Assembly: GCA_046351395.1 (NCBI GenBank)
Contig: JAXLYP010000028.1
Location: forward strand, 62,001-126,000
From: CAYYKK01 sp046351395
GTDB lineage: Bacteria; Myxococcota_A; Polyangia; Polyangiales; Polyangiaceae
Direction: 5' to 3'
DNA length: 64,000 nt
The position numbers and the translations under genes are program-made. This document shows, piece by piece, positions 17,297 through 25,986 of this stretch (positions within the stretch are counted from its first letter, which is position 1; the number at the start of each line of letters is the position of its first letter). The notes under the pieces are model-generated. The model had not been told where the DNA came from. It did no database searches and saw only the letters and a program-made list of their open reading frames with translations.

Positions 17297-18346
17297 GTGG
17301 GCCCTCGAAGCTCGCTCAGCGATTTGCCGCCGCCTCCGAGCGCGCGCTCGCGCGGGCCTCGCGTGGTCACGCTCGGAGGCGGCCACGGACAGGCCGCGCT
17401 CCTCGCCGCGCTCGGCCAGCTCGACGTCTCGCTCAGCGCGATCGTGAGCGTCGCGGACGACGGCGGGTGCTCGGGGAAGCTCCGCGCCGAGCTCGGCATG
17501 CCGCCGCCCGGCGACCTGCGTCGCTGCCTCGCGAGCCTCGCGAGCCGGCGCGACCTCGCCGCGCGCTTCGAAGAGCGACTCTCGGGGGAGGAGGAGGGGC
17601 GCTGCGTCGGCAACCTCGTCATCGCCGAGATGTACCGGGACCTCGGCTCCCTCCAGCTCGCGGTCGATTGGAGCGCCGCCCTCCTCGACTGTCGCGGTCG
17701 CGTCTTCGCCGCCGCGGACAAGCCGGGCGTCCTGAAGGTGTACGACCTCGAGTGGGGCCCCATCTCGGGGGAGAGCGCGATCGAAGCGAAGAGCTCCTCC
17801 CCGCTCGTCGCGCGCGTGGAGGGCCCCACCGTAGCGAGCGCCGGCGCGAAGCACGCGCTCCACCAGGCCGAGTTCATCTTCATGGGTCCGGGCTCGTTCG
17901 TCGGGAGCACGCTCGCGGTGCTCACGACGGGGGACCTCGCGGCCGCCGTGGCGGGCTCTCCCGGGCGCCGCGTGCTCGTGAAGAACCTCGCGCACGAAGG
18001 CAGCTCCTCGATCGGACTCGACGATCAAGAGCGCGTGCTGCGCGATCACCTCATCATCCTGAGCGGCGGTGAGACGGTCGTGCTGGACGTCCTCGCGCAC
18101 ACCGCGCGGGGCCAGCGCATGCGCCGACGCGAGGACGGCTCGATCGCGTTCGCCGCCCCGTTGTCTGCGTCTCCGCCCGAACCGTCCACGCGCCACGATC
18201 CGGACAAGGTCGCGACCGCGCTGGTCGATCTGTTCGGGTTCGCGCGCCGCCCTGCGCCGCCGCCCCCGCTCGATCCCGGACCCGAAGCGCGCGCGGTGTT
18301 CGAGGCGGCGCTCGAGCGAGCGCGCGCCCGGCTGCGCTCCGCCTGA
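17297..18346 (+). CDS. yvcK: YvcK/CofD-family gluconeogenesis factor
   Basis: A 349-residue cytosolic protein of the YvcK group, which binds UDP-sugars in other bacteria and is needed for cell shape and gluconeogenic growth. The nucleotide-binding start VTLGGGHGQAALLAAL and the motif VSVADDGGCSGKLR are present, followed by PPGDLRRCLASLA and MGPGSFVGSTLAVL. The usual DDGGSSG reads DDGGCSG here. The tail has a Pro-rich linker and an Ala/Arg helix. The start is GTG 17297. It follows the repeat protein by 32 bases. It has no partner from F420 synthesis nearby, which favours YvcK over CofD. Confidence 0.87.
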   Translation: MGPRSSLSDLPPPPSARSRGPRVVTLGGGHGQAALLAALGQLDVSLSAIVSVADDGGCSGKLRAELGMPPPGDLRRCLASLASRRDLAARFEERLSGEEEGRCVGNLVIAEMYRDLGSLQLAVDWSAALLDCRGRVFAAADKPGVLKVYDLEWGPISGESAIEAKSSSPLVARVEGPTVASAGAKHALHQAEFIFMGPGSFVGSTLAVLTTGDLAAAVAGSPGRRVLVKNLAHEGSSSIGLDDQERVLRDHLIILSGGETVVLDVLAHTARGQRMRRREDGSIAFAAPLSASPPEPSTRHDPDKVATALVDLFGFARRPAPPPPLDPGPEARAVFEAALERARARLRSA

Positions 18347-18353
18347 GCCCCTG

Positions 18354-18893
18354 TCAGGGGCTCGGCTGTGCCGCGACGGGCTTCGCGGAGCCCACGCGCA
18401 CGATGCCGCGCGTGTACTCGACCTCGAGGCCCTGGGACTCGGCGATGACACAGAGCGCGTCGTACGGGTCGACGTCGTGCAGGTCGACCGTCACGGGCGA
18501 GCCCAGGTTGTCCTCGATGACGAGGTTGAAGTTCCCCGCGCTCGCGAGGAAGCGCAGCGCGTCTGCGAGGTTCGCCGCCTTCAGATCGACGTCGACGTGC
18601 GCCTTCGATTTCGGGCGCCCAGCGGAGACGGGGCGCGCGCGCGTGTGCTCTTCGTTGAACGTGTCCGCCGTCTCGAAGATCGTCCGCTTCGGGGCGCTCC
18701 ACTTGCCGTCGGACGCGAACGGGTCGCTCGGCGCATCGTCGTCCCAGCCGCGCTCGCGTCGCGGCTCGGCGGTCTGACCCGCGCGCTCGCGGCTCTCGGC
18801 GCGCGCCTCCGCGGCTTGACGGTTGCTAGTGGCGCTGCATCCCGCGACCAGAGCGACGAGGCCGACGACGCCGACGAGGAGAGTGGTGCGCAT
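18354..18893 (-). CDS. lipoprotein with a stand-alone secretin-N (STN)-like domain
   Basis: A 179-residue lipoprotein. The signal ends in the lipobox VALVAGC. A charged linker runs to about residue 95. A compact domain then follows (VDLKAANLADALRFLASAGNFNLV...SPVTVDLHDVDPYDALCVIAE) that matches the short N-terminal domain of secretins and TonB receptors such as PilQ. No secretin barrel follows, and the gene ends soon after. It may act as a pilotin-like or substrate-contact piece at the outer membrane; that is inference. It is convergent with yvcK (seven bases between stops) and divergent from copZ. Confidence 0.8.
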   Translation of the reverse strand: MRTTLLVGVVGLVALVAGCSATSNRQAAEARAESRERAGQTAEPRRERGWDDDAPSDPFASDGKWSAPKRTIFETADTFNEEHTRARPVSAGRPKSKAHVDVDLKAANLADALRFLASAGNFNLVIEDNLGSPVTVDLHDVDPYDALCVIAESQGLEVEYTRGIVRVGSAKPVAAQPSP

Positions 18894-18915
18894 GAGACCC
18901 CCTCAGTCTACGCGA

Positions 18916-18950
18916 GTTCGATTGACGGGGCTCGAATCGAGAACCAACTA
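18916..18950 (+). promoter_or_regulatory. possible copZA promoter
   Basis: TTGACG at 18922, then 17 bases, then a weak CAACTA. The outer bases form an imperfect inverted repeat (GTTC...GAAC, 18916-18944), a layout that would suit a metal-sensing regulator. Evidence is weak. Confidence 0.25.
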
Positions 18951-18959
18951 CGAGGTGCG

Positions 18960-19220
18960 ATGAAGACCGTGATCCAGATCGACGGGATGACCTGCGGCCA
19001 CTGCGAAGCGGCCGTGAAGAAGGCCCTGGCGAAGGTGCCGGGCGTGCGCACCGTAGAGCGGGTCGATCGGACGGCCCACGTCGCCGAGGTCGAGGGCGAC
19101 GCGGATGTCCAGGCGCTCCTGCGCGCCATCGAGGGCGAGGGCTACGTGGCCGCGGTTCGCGGCACCGAAGGCGCAGGAGGTGCGTCCCTGCGCGATTCCT
19201 GCGGGGACGGCAAGGCATGA
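18960..19220 (+). CDS. copZ: CopZ-like copper chaperone (HMA domain)
   Basis: An 86-residue cytosolic metallochaperone. The ferredoxin-like HMA domain fills residues 1-66, with the metal site GMTCGHC near the N-terminus. It would carry Cu(I) to the CopA pump encoded next. A short extra tail (TEGAGGASLRDSCGDGKA) has another cysteine that is not part of the fold. The ATG at 18960 has GAGG just upstream. The stop overlaps the copA start by four bases (ATGA), so the two are surely co-translated. Confidence 0.9.
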   Translation: MKTVIQIDGMTCGHCEAAVKKALAKVPGVRTVERVDRTAHVAEVEGDADVQALLRAIEGEGYVAAVRGTEGAGGASLRDSCGDGKA

Positions 19221-21538
19221 CCACGGTGAGCGTCGCGATCGACGGCATGACCTGCGCAGCGTGCGTGGGTCGGGTCGAGCGCGCGCTCCGGTCCGTCGAC
19301 GGCGTCGAGACGGCGAGCGTGAACCTCGTGTCGGGCCGCGCCCTCCTCACCGTCGCGCCCTCGAGCGATCTCGAATCCCGCATCGAGGAGGCGCTGAAAG
19401 ACGCCGGATACGAGGGGCACACGGAGACGCGCTCCATGGCTGCAGAGCGACCGCGTCCGAGCGCGGTCGCGAGCGGGCGGGAGGTCCTCATCGCCGCGCT
19501 CTTCGCCGTTCCGCTCTTCCTCGGGTCGATGCTGCCCATGCTGCTGGGCGCCGAGCACTCGGACTGCGACGCGGGCGGGATCACCCCGCACGGCGGCTGG
19601 ACCATGTGGGCGATGGGCTGGCCGGGCCTCGCCCTCGCGCTGCCCGTCCAGCTCTACAGCGCGCGCGGGTTCTACCGTCGCGCGTGGTCGGAGATCCGGC
19701 ATCGCTCGCTCGGGATGGACGTGCTGGTCGCGCTCGGCTCGACCGCGGCGTTCACCTACTCCACCTTCGCCCTCGTCGCGCCGAGCGCGTTCCCGGCCGC
19801 GACCGGGTCGACGTACTTCGAGGCGTCCGCCTCGGTCATCACGCTCGTCTTGCTCGGTCGGTGGCTCGAGGATCGCGCGAAGGGCCGGGCGTCGCGCGCG
19901 CTCGAGCGCCTCGTGGCGCTCCGGCCCACGGTGGCGCGCGTGGAGGTCTCGGGCGAAAGCGGCGAACCCGCTTGGAAGGACGTCGCTCTCGAGGAGGTGA
20001 GGATCGGCGCGCGCGTGCTCGTGCGGCCGGGCGAACGGTTCCCCGTCGACGGGGTGGTCGTGCAGGGCACCTCGACCGTCGACGAGTCGATGCTCACGGG
20101 CGAGGCGATGCCCGTCGAGAAGGCGCCCTCGGCGGAGGGCCCGCCCGTCCGCGTCGCCGCGGGCACCCAGAACGGCAGCGGCGCGCTGGTGATCGTCGTC
20201 GATCGGCTCGGGGACGAGACGATCCTCGCGCGCATCGTCCGCTCGGTGGAGGACGCGCAGGCCACGAAGCCGAAGGTGCAAGCGCTCGCCGACACGATCG
20301 CGGGCGTGTTCGCGCCGTACGCGATCGCCGTCGCCCTCGTCACGTTCGTCGCCTGGGCCGCGTTCGGCGCGCCTCCCGCGCTGCCCGCCGCGGTGATCCA
20401 CGCGGTCGCGGTGCTGGTCGTCGCGTGCCCCTGTGCGATGGGCCTCGCGACGCCGGTCGCGATCACGGTCGCGCTCGGCCGCGCCGCGGAGCTCGGTCTG
20501 CTCTTTCGCAATGCGGATGCATTGGACATGTTGTCGCGCGTCACCGACGTCGTGCTCGACAAGACCGGCACGCTCACGGAGGGCAAGCCTGCGCTCGTGG
20601 GCGTCGACCCCGTCGACGGCGCCGACGCCCTCCTCGCCCTCGGCCTCGCCGCGAGCGTGGAGGAGCAGAGCGAGCACCCGATCGCGAACGCCATCGTGGC
20701 GGGCGCCCGAGCACGGGGCGCAGCGCTGGAGCGCGCCGAGGACGTGAACTCCATCGCCGGTGGCGGCATATCGGGCCGTGTCGGCGGGCGGAGCGTGCGC
20801 CTCGGCACGGAGGCTTTCGTCGAAGCCGCCATCCCGGAGGCCCTCCGTGCCCGCGCGGCGGAGCGCGCAGGGAACGGCGAGACGGTGTTCTTCCTGAGCG
20901 TCGAAGGTCGCGTCGTCGCGGGGCTCGCGGTCGCGGACGCGCCGCGCGCCACGAGCGCGGAGGGCATCCACGAGCTCCGCGCGCTCGGCGTCTCGGTCTC
21001 GATCGTGAGCGGGGATCGACAGGAGACGGTCGACGCGGTCGCGCGCGCCGTGGGCCTCCACGACGCGGTCAGCGTCCACGACGCGATCGGCCGGGCGTCC
21101 CCGCTCGACAAGGCGAAGCGCGTGAACGCTCTCCGAAAGGCGGGCAAGAAGGTCGCGTTCGTGGGCGACGGGATGAACGACGCACCCGCGCTCGCGAGCG
21201 CCGACGTTGGCGTCGCGATGGGGTCCGGCACGGACGTCGCGATCGAGGCCGGGGACGTCGTCCTGCTCCGGGCCGAGCTCGGCGCGCTCGCCGACGCGAT
21301 CCGCCTCGCGCGGCGCGCGCGCCGGATCATCCGGTGGAACTTCGTCTGGGCGTACGGCTACAACCTCGCCCTCATCCCGCTCGCGGCGGGCGTGCTCGTG
21401 CCGGTCGTCGGTGTCTCGCTGACGCCGACCTGGGCGGCGCTCGCGATGAGCCTCAGCAGCCTCTTCGTCGTCGGAAACAGCCTCCGAATCCGCCGTCAGC
21501 GCGCCGTGCGGAAGCCCGCGGGCTCCGGCCTCTCCTGA
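19217..21538 (+). CDS. copA: copper-exporting P1B-type ATPase
   Basis: A 773-residue inner-membrane pump that exports Cu(I) using ATP. There is one N-terminal HMA domain with GMTCAAC. Eight membrane segments are expected. The ion-site motif CPC lies at Cys404-Cys406, phosphorylation at DKTGTLT (Asp448), the SEHP motif in the N-domain, and GDGMNDAPALA in the P-domain. The last two helices keep YN and MSxSS, which mark Cu(I) specificity (P1B-1). Length fits the family. It is coupled to copZ. The 3' end overlaps the convergent acylphosphatase gene by 43 bases. Confidence 0.95.
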   Translation: MTTVSVAIDGMTCAACVGRVERALRSVDGVETASVNLVSGRALLTVAPSSDLESRIEEALKDAGYEGHTETRSMAAERPRPSAVASGREVLIAALFAVPLFLGSMLPMLLGAEHSDCDAGGITPHGGWTMWAMGWPGLALALPVQLYSARGFYRRAWSEIRHRSLGMDVLVALGSTAAFTYSTFALVAPSAFPAATGSTYFEASASVITLVLLGRWLEDRAKGRASRALERLVALRPTVARVEVSGESGEPAWKDVALEEVRIGARVLVRPGERFPVDGVVVQGTSTVDESMLTGEAMPVEKAPSAEGPPVRVAAGTQNGSGALVIVVDRLGDETILARIVRSVEDAQATKPKVQALADTIAGVFAPYAIAVALVTFVAWAAFGAPPALPAAVIHAVAVLVVACPCAMGLATPVAITVALGRAAELGLLFRNADALDMLSRVTDVVLDKTGTLTEGKPALVGVDPVDGADALLALGLAASVEEQSEHPIANAIVAGARARGAALERAEDVNSIAGGGISGRVGGRSVRLGTEAFVEAAIPEALRARAAERAGNGETVFFLSVEGRVVAGLAVADAPRATSAEGIHELRALGVSVSIVSGDRQETVDAVARAVGLHDAVSVHDAIGRASPLDKAKRVNALRKAGKKVAFVGDGMNDAPALASADVGVAMGSGTDVAIEAGDVVLLRAELGALADAIRLARRARRIIRWNFVWAYGYNLALIPLAAGVLVPVVGVSLTPTWAALAMSLSSLFVVGNSLRIRRQRAVRKPAGSGLS

Positions 21539-21768
21539 TCCATCCGTCGCACCTCGACGTGCGAGACGCTCGCAGCGGGAGGGCCGTGATGAGCCCACGC
21601 GATGAGCTCGTGCACGACGGCCTCGGGCCCTTCGATGCAGGCCTCGACGCCGCCATCCTCTCGGTTCTTCACCCACCCGCGCAGGCCGAGTCGGTTGCCC
21701 TCCGCCTCCATCGAGGCACGGAAGTACACGCCCTGAACGCGGCCTCGGATGGTGAGCTCGACGCGCAT
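21496..21768 (-). CDS. acyP: acylphosphatase
   Basis: A 90-residue cytosolic enzyme that hydrolyses acyl phosphates. The catalytic arginine is Arg17 in GRVQGVYFR and the catalytic asparagine is Asn35 in GWVKN. Their spacing of 18 residues equals that of well-studied acylphosphatases. Length is normal for the family (90-100). The last 14 codons lie antisense to the copA 3' end, so messages from the two genes can pair. Confidence 0.92.
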   Translation of the reverse strand: MRVELTIRGRVQGVYFRASMEAEGNRLGLRGWVKNREDGGVEACIEGPEAVVHELIAWAHHGPPAASVSHVEVRRMDQERPEPAGFRTAR

Positions 21769-21936
21769 CGTCTGCCCGAGTGTACTCGCCGATCCGCGCC
21801 CCTGCCCGAAGACCGACGCGAAGGGCGCCGGCGGTCGAGAGACATGCCTCGGTCGAGTTCGACCGACTCACCACTCGGGCCAAGGTGACCGATATCCACG
21901 CGCGGGTACCCCACCCGTTCGTAGGATAGGCCCCGT

Positions 21937-23556
21937 ATGCACGCCGCTCGCACCGAGGTCGACCTGCTCATCGTCGGAGGGGGACCGACGGGTCTCACCG
22001 CCGCGATCACCGCACACTCCCATGGGCTCTCGGTCGAGGTGATCGACTCGAACACCGAGCGAACTCCGTATTCGAAGGCGCTCGTCCTCCACTCGCGCTC
22101 CCTCGAGGTGTTCGACGATCTCGGCTGCGCGGAGGCCCTGGTCGCCGCGGGCCGCCCCTTCCGCGCGCTCCACGTCCAGACAGGCCGCGAAGAGCTCGCG
22201 TGCATCGAGTTCGCCCGGCTCGACTGGGGTGGCGCCCCCTTTCCCATGTGGCTCACGCTCCCTCAATCGTCCACCGAGCGCTGCCTCGAGGAACACCTCG
22301 AGCACCTCGGCACTCGAGTCCGGCGGGGTACGACCGCGCGCGCCGTCGTCGATCGGGGAGATCACGTCGAGGTGGAGAGCGTCGGACCCGACGGCGCGAT
22401 CGAGCGGCGCCGAGCGGCGTGGGTCCTCGGCGCCGATGGAGCGCGGAGCCGCGTGCGCGCAGCGACTGGCATCCCCCTCGACGGCGAGGTCACACCGGAG
22501 CTGTTCGTGCTCGCCGACGTGGATATGCAGTCGAAGCTCGCCGACGCGGAGGGCTACAACGTGGTGAGCCCGCACGGGGTACTCCTCGTGGTCCCGATGG
22601 ACGTACCCGGGAAGGTCCGCCTGATCGCGCACCTGCCAGGTCTCCGGCCGGAAGCGCTTCCGACGCTCGACGCGCAGTTCTTTCAACGGATCCTCGACGA
22701 AAGATTGCCGGGCGCCGCTGCCACGATCACGGCGCTCGGCTGGACGAGCTCGTTCACGCCGAAGCAGCTCCTCGCCCGTCGCTATCGCTCGGGGCGTGTG
22801 TTCCTCGCCGGGGACGCCGCGCACCTCCACTCGCCCGTCGGGGGCCAGGGCCTCAACACGGGCATCCAGGACGCCTACGATCTCGTGTGGCGCATCGCGC
22901 TCGCGCGTCGCGGTCACGCGAGCCCCGGGCTGCTCGACACGTACGAGCGCGAGCGCGGCTGTGCCGTCGCGGGTACCATGATCCGCGACGTCGCTCGCGC
23001 GACGCGCGCGTTGACGCTCGAGCACCCCGTCGCTCGCACGATCCGCAACCGGGTGGGGCGCGCCCTGCTCTCTCTCCCGGCCGTGCGAGACCGCCTCGGC
23101 GCGAGCGTGGGAATGCTGCGATTGCGCTATCCGAGGAGCTGCGCCATCGCCGCGACTCGGACTCTCGGTCTTCGGGGACCGCGCCCGGGCGAGCGCGTGC
23201 CGCTCTCGATCGACCACCCCGCGCTCTCGAACGCCCTCCGTGGACGCGCGCACGTCCTGATCGTGTTCACAGGCGAGGATGTCGCCGACGGGCGGCGCGC
23301 CGCGACGACGCTGTACCGGGCGCTTCCGGCCGTCGCGCGCGAGCACACGGCGAGCGTCGTCGTCTCGCGTGAGCCCGGCGAGCTCGAGGTCGGTGATCCC
23401 GATGGCGCGCTTCACGATCGCTTCGGGGTCAGCGCCGCGACGGTGTTCTGGGCACGCCCCGATCGCTGCGTCGGTTACCGCGGCGCCGCGTCAGACGTTC
23501 GGGGATTGACCGACTATTGCGAGGGTGTCTTTGGCGGCGACGGTTCGGCCCCATGA
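21937..23556 (+). CDS. FAD-dependent monooxygenase (PheA/TfdB type)
   Basis: A 539-residue flavoprotein of the aromatic hydroxylase group. The Rossmann motif GGGPTG opens the protein after VDLLIV. The GADGARSRVR motif (DG fingerprint) and the second FAD motif GDAAHLHSPVGGQGLN (Asp293) follow. A thioredoxin-like C-terminal domain of about 150 residues completes the usual layout of phenol-hydroxylase-like enzymes. The substrate cannot be told from sequence; aromatic compounds or polyketides are typical. It stands alone, without ring-cleavage or biosynthetic genes nearby. Start ATG 21937. Confidence 0.87.
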   Translation: MHAARTEVDLLIVGGGPTGLTAAITAHSHGLSVEVIDSNTERTPYSKALVLHSRSLEVFDDLGCAEALVAAGRPFRALHVQTGREELACIEFARLDWGGAPFPMWLTLPQSSTERCLEEHLEHLGTRVRRGTTARAVVDRGDHVEVESVGPDGAIERRRAAWVLGADGARSRVRAATGIPLDGEVTPELFVLADVDMQSKLADAEGYNVVSPHGVLLVVPMDVPGKVRLIAHLPGLRPEALPTLDAQFFQRILDERLPGAAATITALGWTSSFTPKQLLARRYRSGRVFLAGDAAHLHSPVGGQGLNTGIQDAYDLVWRIALARRGHASPGLLDTYERERGCAVAGTMIRDVARATRALTLEHPVARTIRNRVGRALLSLPAVRDRLGASVGMLRLRYPRSCAIAATRTLGLRGPRPGERVPLSIDHPALSNALRGRAHVLIVFTGEDVADGRRAATTLYRALPAVAREHTASVVVSREPGELEVGDPDGALHDRFGVSAATVFWARPDRCVGYRGAASDVRGLTDYCEGVFGGDGSAP

Positions 23557-23642
23557 ACGACGCGACATGAACACGCTCCATCGAGGGAGCGACCTCAGGC
23601 AGAAGCAGCAGCGGCGCGCCGGAGCTCGGACAGCCATGCAAC

Positions 23643-24287
23643 TCAAGGGAGGTTTTCGTTCTCCACCTTGCAGGCGCGGAACGTCCCCGAGATCGACTTG
23701 AGCATCCCGCTCGGCGACTTCACGGTGCCCGCGAACGTGCCCTCGATCGAGTCGCCGACCTTGGTGCTCATCGTCCACGTCTGCACCTGACCGTCGTCCG
23801 CGCCCTCCCAGACCGTGCCGCTCGGGTCGACCCACTTCGAGACATCGCCGATCGACAGGCTCGGGACCTCCGTGTCGGTTTGGTACGCGCTCACGAGGAT
23901 CTGGGGAACGCTGCCGCTCCCGCCGCAGCCCTCGAGGATGAAGTTCCCGGCGAACGCTCCGGCGCTGAAGAAGTACGCGACGGGCCCCTTGCTGAACTGG
24001 CTGCCCCACCCGTTGGGGCAGATGGACGTGAGCTCCTCCTTGGACCCATCCCCGAGATCGACGGCGATGAAGCCCGGCTCACAGATGGACGGCGGCGCGC
24101 CCCCCACGCCCGTCGAGGACGAGCTGGTGCTGAAGCCGCCCGAGGTGCTCCCACTCGTCGAGCTCGCGTGACCCGTCGAGGAGCCGGAGCCCGTCGTCGC
24201 GGCGCCCGTCGTCTCGATCGTGACCTCGGAGTCGCACGCCGCCACGACCAGCACCGCGCACCCGAGCAAGCCCAGTCGAAATCTCAT
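23643..24287 (-). CDS. lipoprotein with Ser/Thr/Gly-rich linker, unknown
   Basis: A 214-residue lipoprotein. The signal has the lipobox VVAAC. A low-complexity Ser/Thr/Gly linker (residues 25-65) is typical of myxobacterial surface lipoproteins. A globular beta-rich part of about 145 residues follows, with four cysteines (ICEP, SICP, EGCGG, RACKV) that may form two disulfides. No known domain is recognised. It is convergent with the monooxygenase and divergent from the patatin gene (64 bases between starts). Confidence 0.75.
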   Translation of the reverse strand: MRFRLGLLGCAVLVVAACDSEVTIETTGAATTGSGSSTGHASSTSGSTSGGFSTSSSSTGVGGAPPSICEPGFIAVDLGDGSKEELTSICPNGWGSQFSKGPVAYFFSAGAFAGNFILEGCGGSGSVPQILVSAYQTDTEVPSLSIGDVSKWVDPSGTVWEGADDGQVQTWTMSTKVGDSIEGTFAGTVKSPSGMLKSISGTFRACKVENENLP

Positions 24288-24350
24288 CCGCTTACTCTAA
24301 CGCGTCCGCCGCCCCTTGATCCGCGCGCTCGACCGCTCTCCCATCCATGC

Positions 24351-25376
24351 ATGGCGATCGTGATCGGGGGGGCGGAGAAGCGCATCGGTCTCGCGCTCTC
24401 CGGCGGGGGGTTTCGCGCGGCCGCGTTTCATCTCGGCGTCTTTCGGAAGCTCGACGCGCTCGGGCTCCTCGACAAGATCGACCTCTTCTCCTGCGTGAGC
24501 GGAGGGAGCATCGTCGGCGCTGCGCTGGTCGCCGGCTGGAAGCAGCGCGCCGCGGCGCTCGAGAAGCTGGACGACTACCTCCGCACGCGATCCATCGCGG
24601 TCGCCTCGGTGATGGGCGGGCTCCTCGACCCGTTCGCGTCGCGCACGGACAAGCTCGCGGACAGCTACGATCGAGACCTCTTCGACGGCACCACCCTCGG
24701 CGCGCTCGACGACGGTCCGCGCCTCTACCTGAACGCGACGAGCCTCGCGACGGGGAACCTCTTCTTCTTCGTGACGGGCGCGCGCCTCGGCGCGGAGCTC
24801 GGCGACCACGAGCTCGGTGACGCGCAGGACGCGACGAAGTTCCGCCTGTCCCGTGCAGTCGCCGCGTCGTCGTCCTTCCCGCCGGTTTTTCCGCCGCTGC
24901 GCCTGGCCGATGGCGAGTTCTCTCCGACGAAGCTCGTGGAGTACGTCACGCTCACGGACGGCGGCGTGTACGACAACCTCGGCGTGAACCCGCTGCTTCG
25001 GGTGGAGCGCAACCGCCTCGACTACGCCATCGTGAGCGACGCGGGCAGTCCATTCGCGGTCGACGAGCAGCCGACGGAGGCGAGCTTCGGCGTGCTCTTC
25101 TCCATCATCCAGATCTTGATGGAGCAGGTACGCGGCCTCCAGTTCGACCGACTGCAGCATCGTCACGCGGCGGGCCTCGGCCCGAAGCCCCTCTGGTTTT
25201 CCATCGACAGCGAGGAGGGTGAAGCTCGCGCGGGGGACGCCGAGCGCGCGTCGCGCGTGGGCACGAACCTGAAGCGTCTCACGGCGAGTGAAATGGAGGT
25301 GCTCACGCGCCACTCGGGCGCGCTCCTCGAGCGTCGACTCCGCGACTACGCGCCCGAGCTCCTCGCTCCTGGCTGA
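24351..25376 (+). CDS. patatin-like phospholipase
   Basis: A 341-residue lipase of the patatin family, which cleaves acyl chains from phospholipids with a Ser-Asp dyad. The oxyanion motif is GGGFRAAAFHLG. Ser50 sits in CVSGGS and Asp203 in the DGG motif (LTDGGVYDNLG). The dyad is intact. No signal peptide is seen, so it is cytosolic or exported by another route. The ATG at 24351 is followed directly by the family's usual IGLALSGGG start. The gene ends 21 bases before a 157-bp mobile element. Confidence 0.88.
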   Translation: MAIVIGGAEKRIGLALSGGGFRAAAFHLGVFRKLDALGLLDKIDLFSCVSGGSIVGAALVAGWKQRAAALEKLDDYLRTRSIAVASVMGGLLDPFASRTDKLADSYDRDLFDGTTLGALDDGPRLYLNATSLATGNLFFFVTGARLGAELGDHELGDAQDATKFRLSRAVAASSSFPPVFPPLRLADGEFSPTKLVEYVTLTDGGVYDNLGVNPLLRVERNRLDYAIVSDAGSPFAVDEQPTEASFGVLFSIIQILMEQVRGLQFDRLQHRHAAGLGPKPLWFSIDSEEGEARAGDAERASRVGTNLKRLTASEMEVLTRHSGALLERRLRDYAPELLAPG

Positions 25377-25397
25377 GTCGGCGCGCTCGCTGACTTA

Positions 25398-25554
25398 GGG
25401 CGCGTCCGGAAATAACTGGCGCATTCGGCCGACGCTGCATCCCCGCGGCCGGCGTTACTCCTCCTCAAAATAGCCCCACTATTCCTCGTCGTCGCGCCTT
25501 GGCCGCGGGGCGCATCGTCGCCCTCGGTGCAGCCACTTATTTCCGGACGCGCCC
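25398..25554 (+). mobile_element. 157-bp MITE-like element, copy 1
   Basis: A non-coding element with terminal inverted repeats of 18 perfect bases (GGGCGCGTCCGGAAATAA), extending to 23 with one mismatch. It is flanked on both sides by TTA (25395-25397 and 25555-25557), a 3-bp target duplication of the kind made by IS5-related transposases. An inner pair CCCCGCGGCC/GGCCGCGGGG (25441 and 25501) gives a second stem. The second copy at 29276 is the reverse complement with 156 of 157 bases equal. It has no coding capacity. The right-hand TTA supplies the TAA stop of the next gene. Confidence 0.88.
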
Positions 25555-25971
25555 TTAGTCGATCGCGCGCACTTCGTTGGGACGGAGCGGGACGACCTTC
25601 AAGTGGACGCGCGACCCGACCGCGAAGCGCGCCGGGTCGTCCGTCTGGACGCGCACCTCGGCGTCGCTCCCCGAGACCGTGAGGTAAGACTCACACGGCT
25701 TGCAGAGCGCGCCCGGCGGGCAGGGCGGGCAGACGTGCACCCCGAGCACCGTACCGTCGAGGAAATAGGCTTCGGTCGCGGGCGGCGCGGCGGGCCCGGC
25801 CGATGTCACCGTCGGCGGAGGCGGCGCGCTCGCGGTGGGCGCGTTCGAAACGATCCCGGTCGGCGTCGCGATCTCGGGGGGCGACCCGCTGCTCGACGCC
25901 GCCGGCCCCGATGCGCACGCCGCGACGAAGATCAGCCACGTACCGCCCAAGAGGATCGCGAAGGCGCGCAT
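25555..25971 (-). CDS. small lipoprotein with CPPCPPGALCKPCE motif
   Basis: A 138-residue lipoprotein (lipobox FVAAC) with a Pro/Ala/Ser-rich linker to about residue 70. The globular end is about 65 residues and holds a tight cysteine cluster: CPPC, then CKPC eight residues later. This pattern could bind a metal or form disulfides. The last part (DPARFAVGSRVHLKVVPLRP) looks like a small beta barrel. Its TAA stop coincides with the target duplication of MITE copy 1, so the element lies directly at the gene end. It lies 15 bases downstream of the MBL gene and may belong to that operon. Confidence 0.7.
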   Translation of the reverse strand: MRAFAILLGGTWLIFVAACASGPAASSSGSPPEIATPTGIVSNAPTASAPPPPTVTSAGPAAPPATEAYFLDGTVLGVHVCPPCPPGALCKPCESYLTVSGSDAEVRVQTDDPARFAVGSRVHLKVVPLRPNEVRAID

Positions 25972-25986
25972 CGATCGAGGGCGGTA

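Noticed and set aside
15635..18451. A 938-codon antisense frame over the repeat gene and yvcK
   Set aside because: It is the complement of Ala/Glu/Arg repeats and then of yvcK. No start signal or domain is seen.
18916..18950. A CueR-type operator before copZ
   Set aside because: The inverted repeat is imperfect, the -10 is poor and no MerR-family gene is in the window; kept only as a weak promoter candidate.
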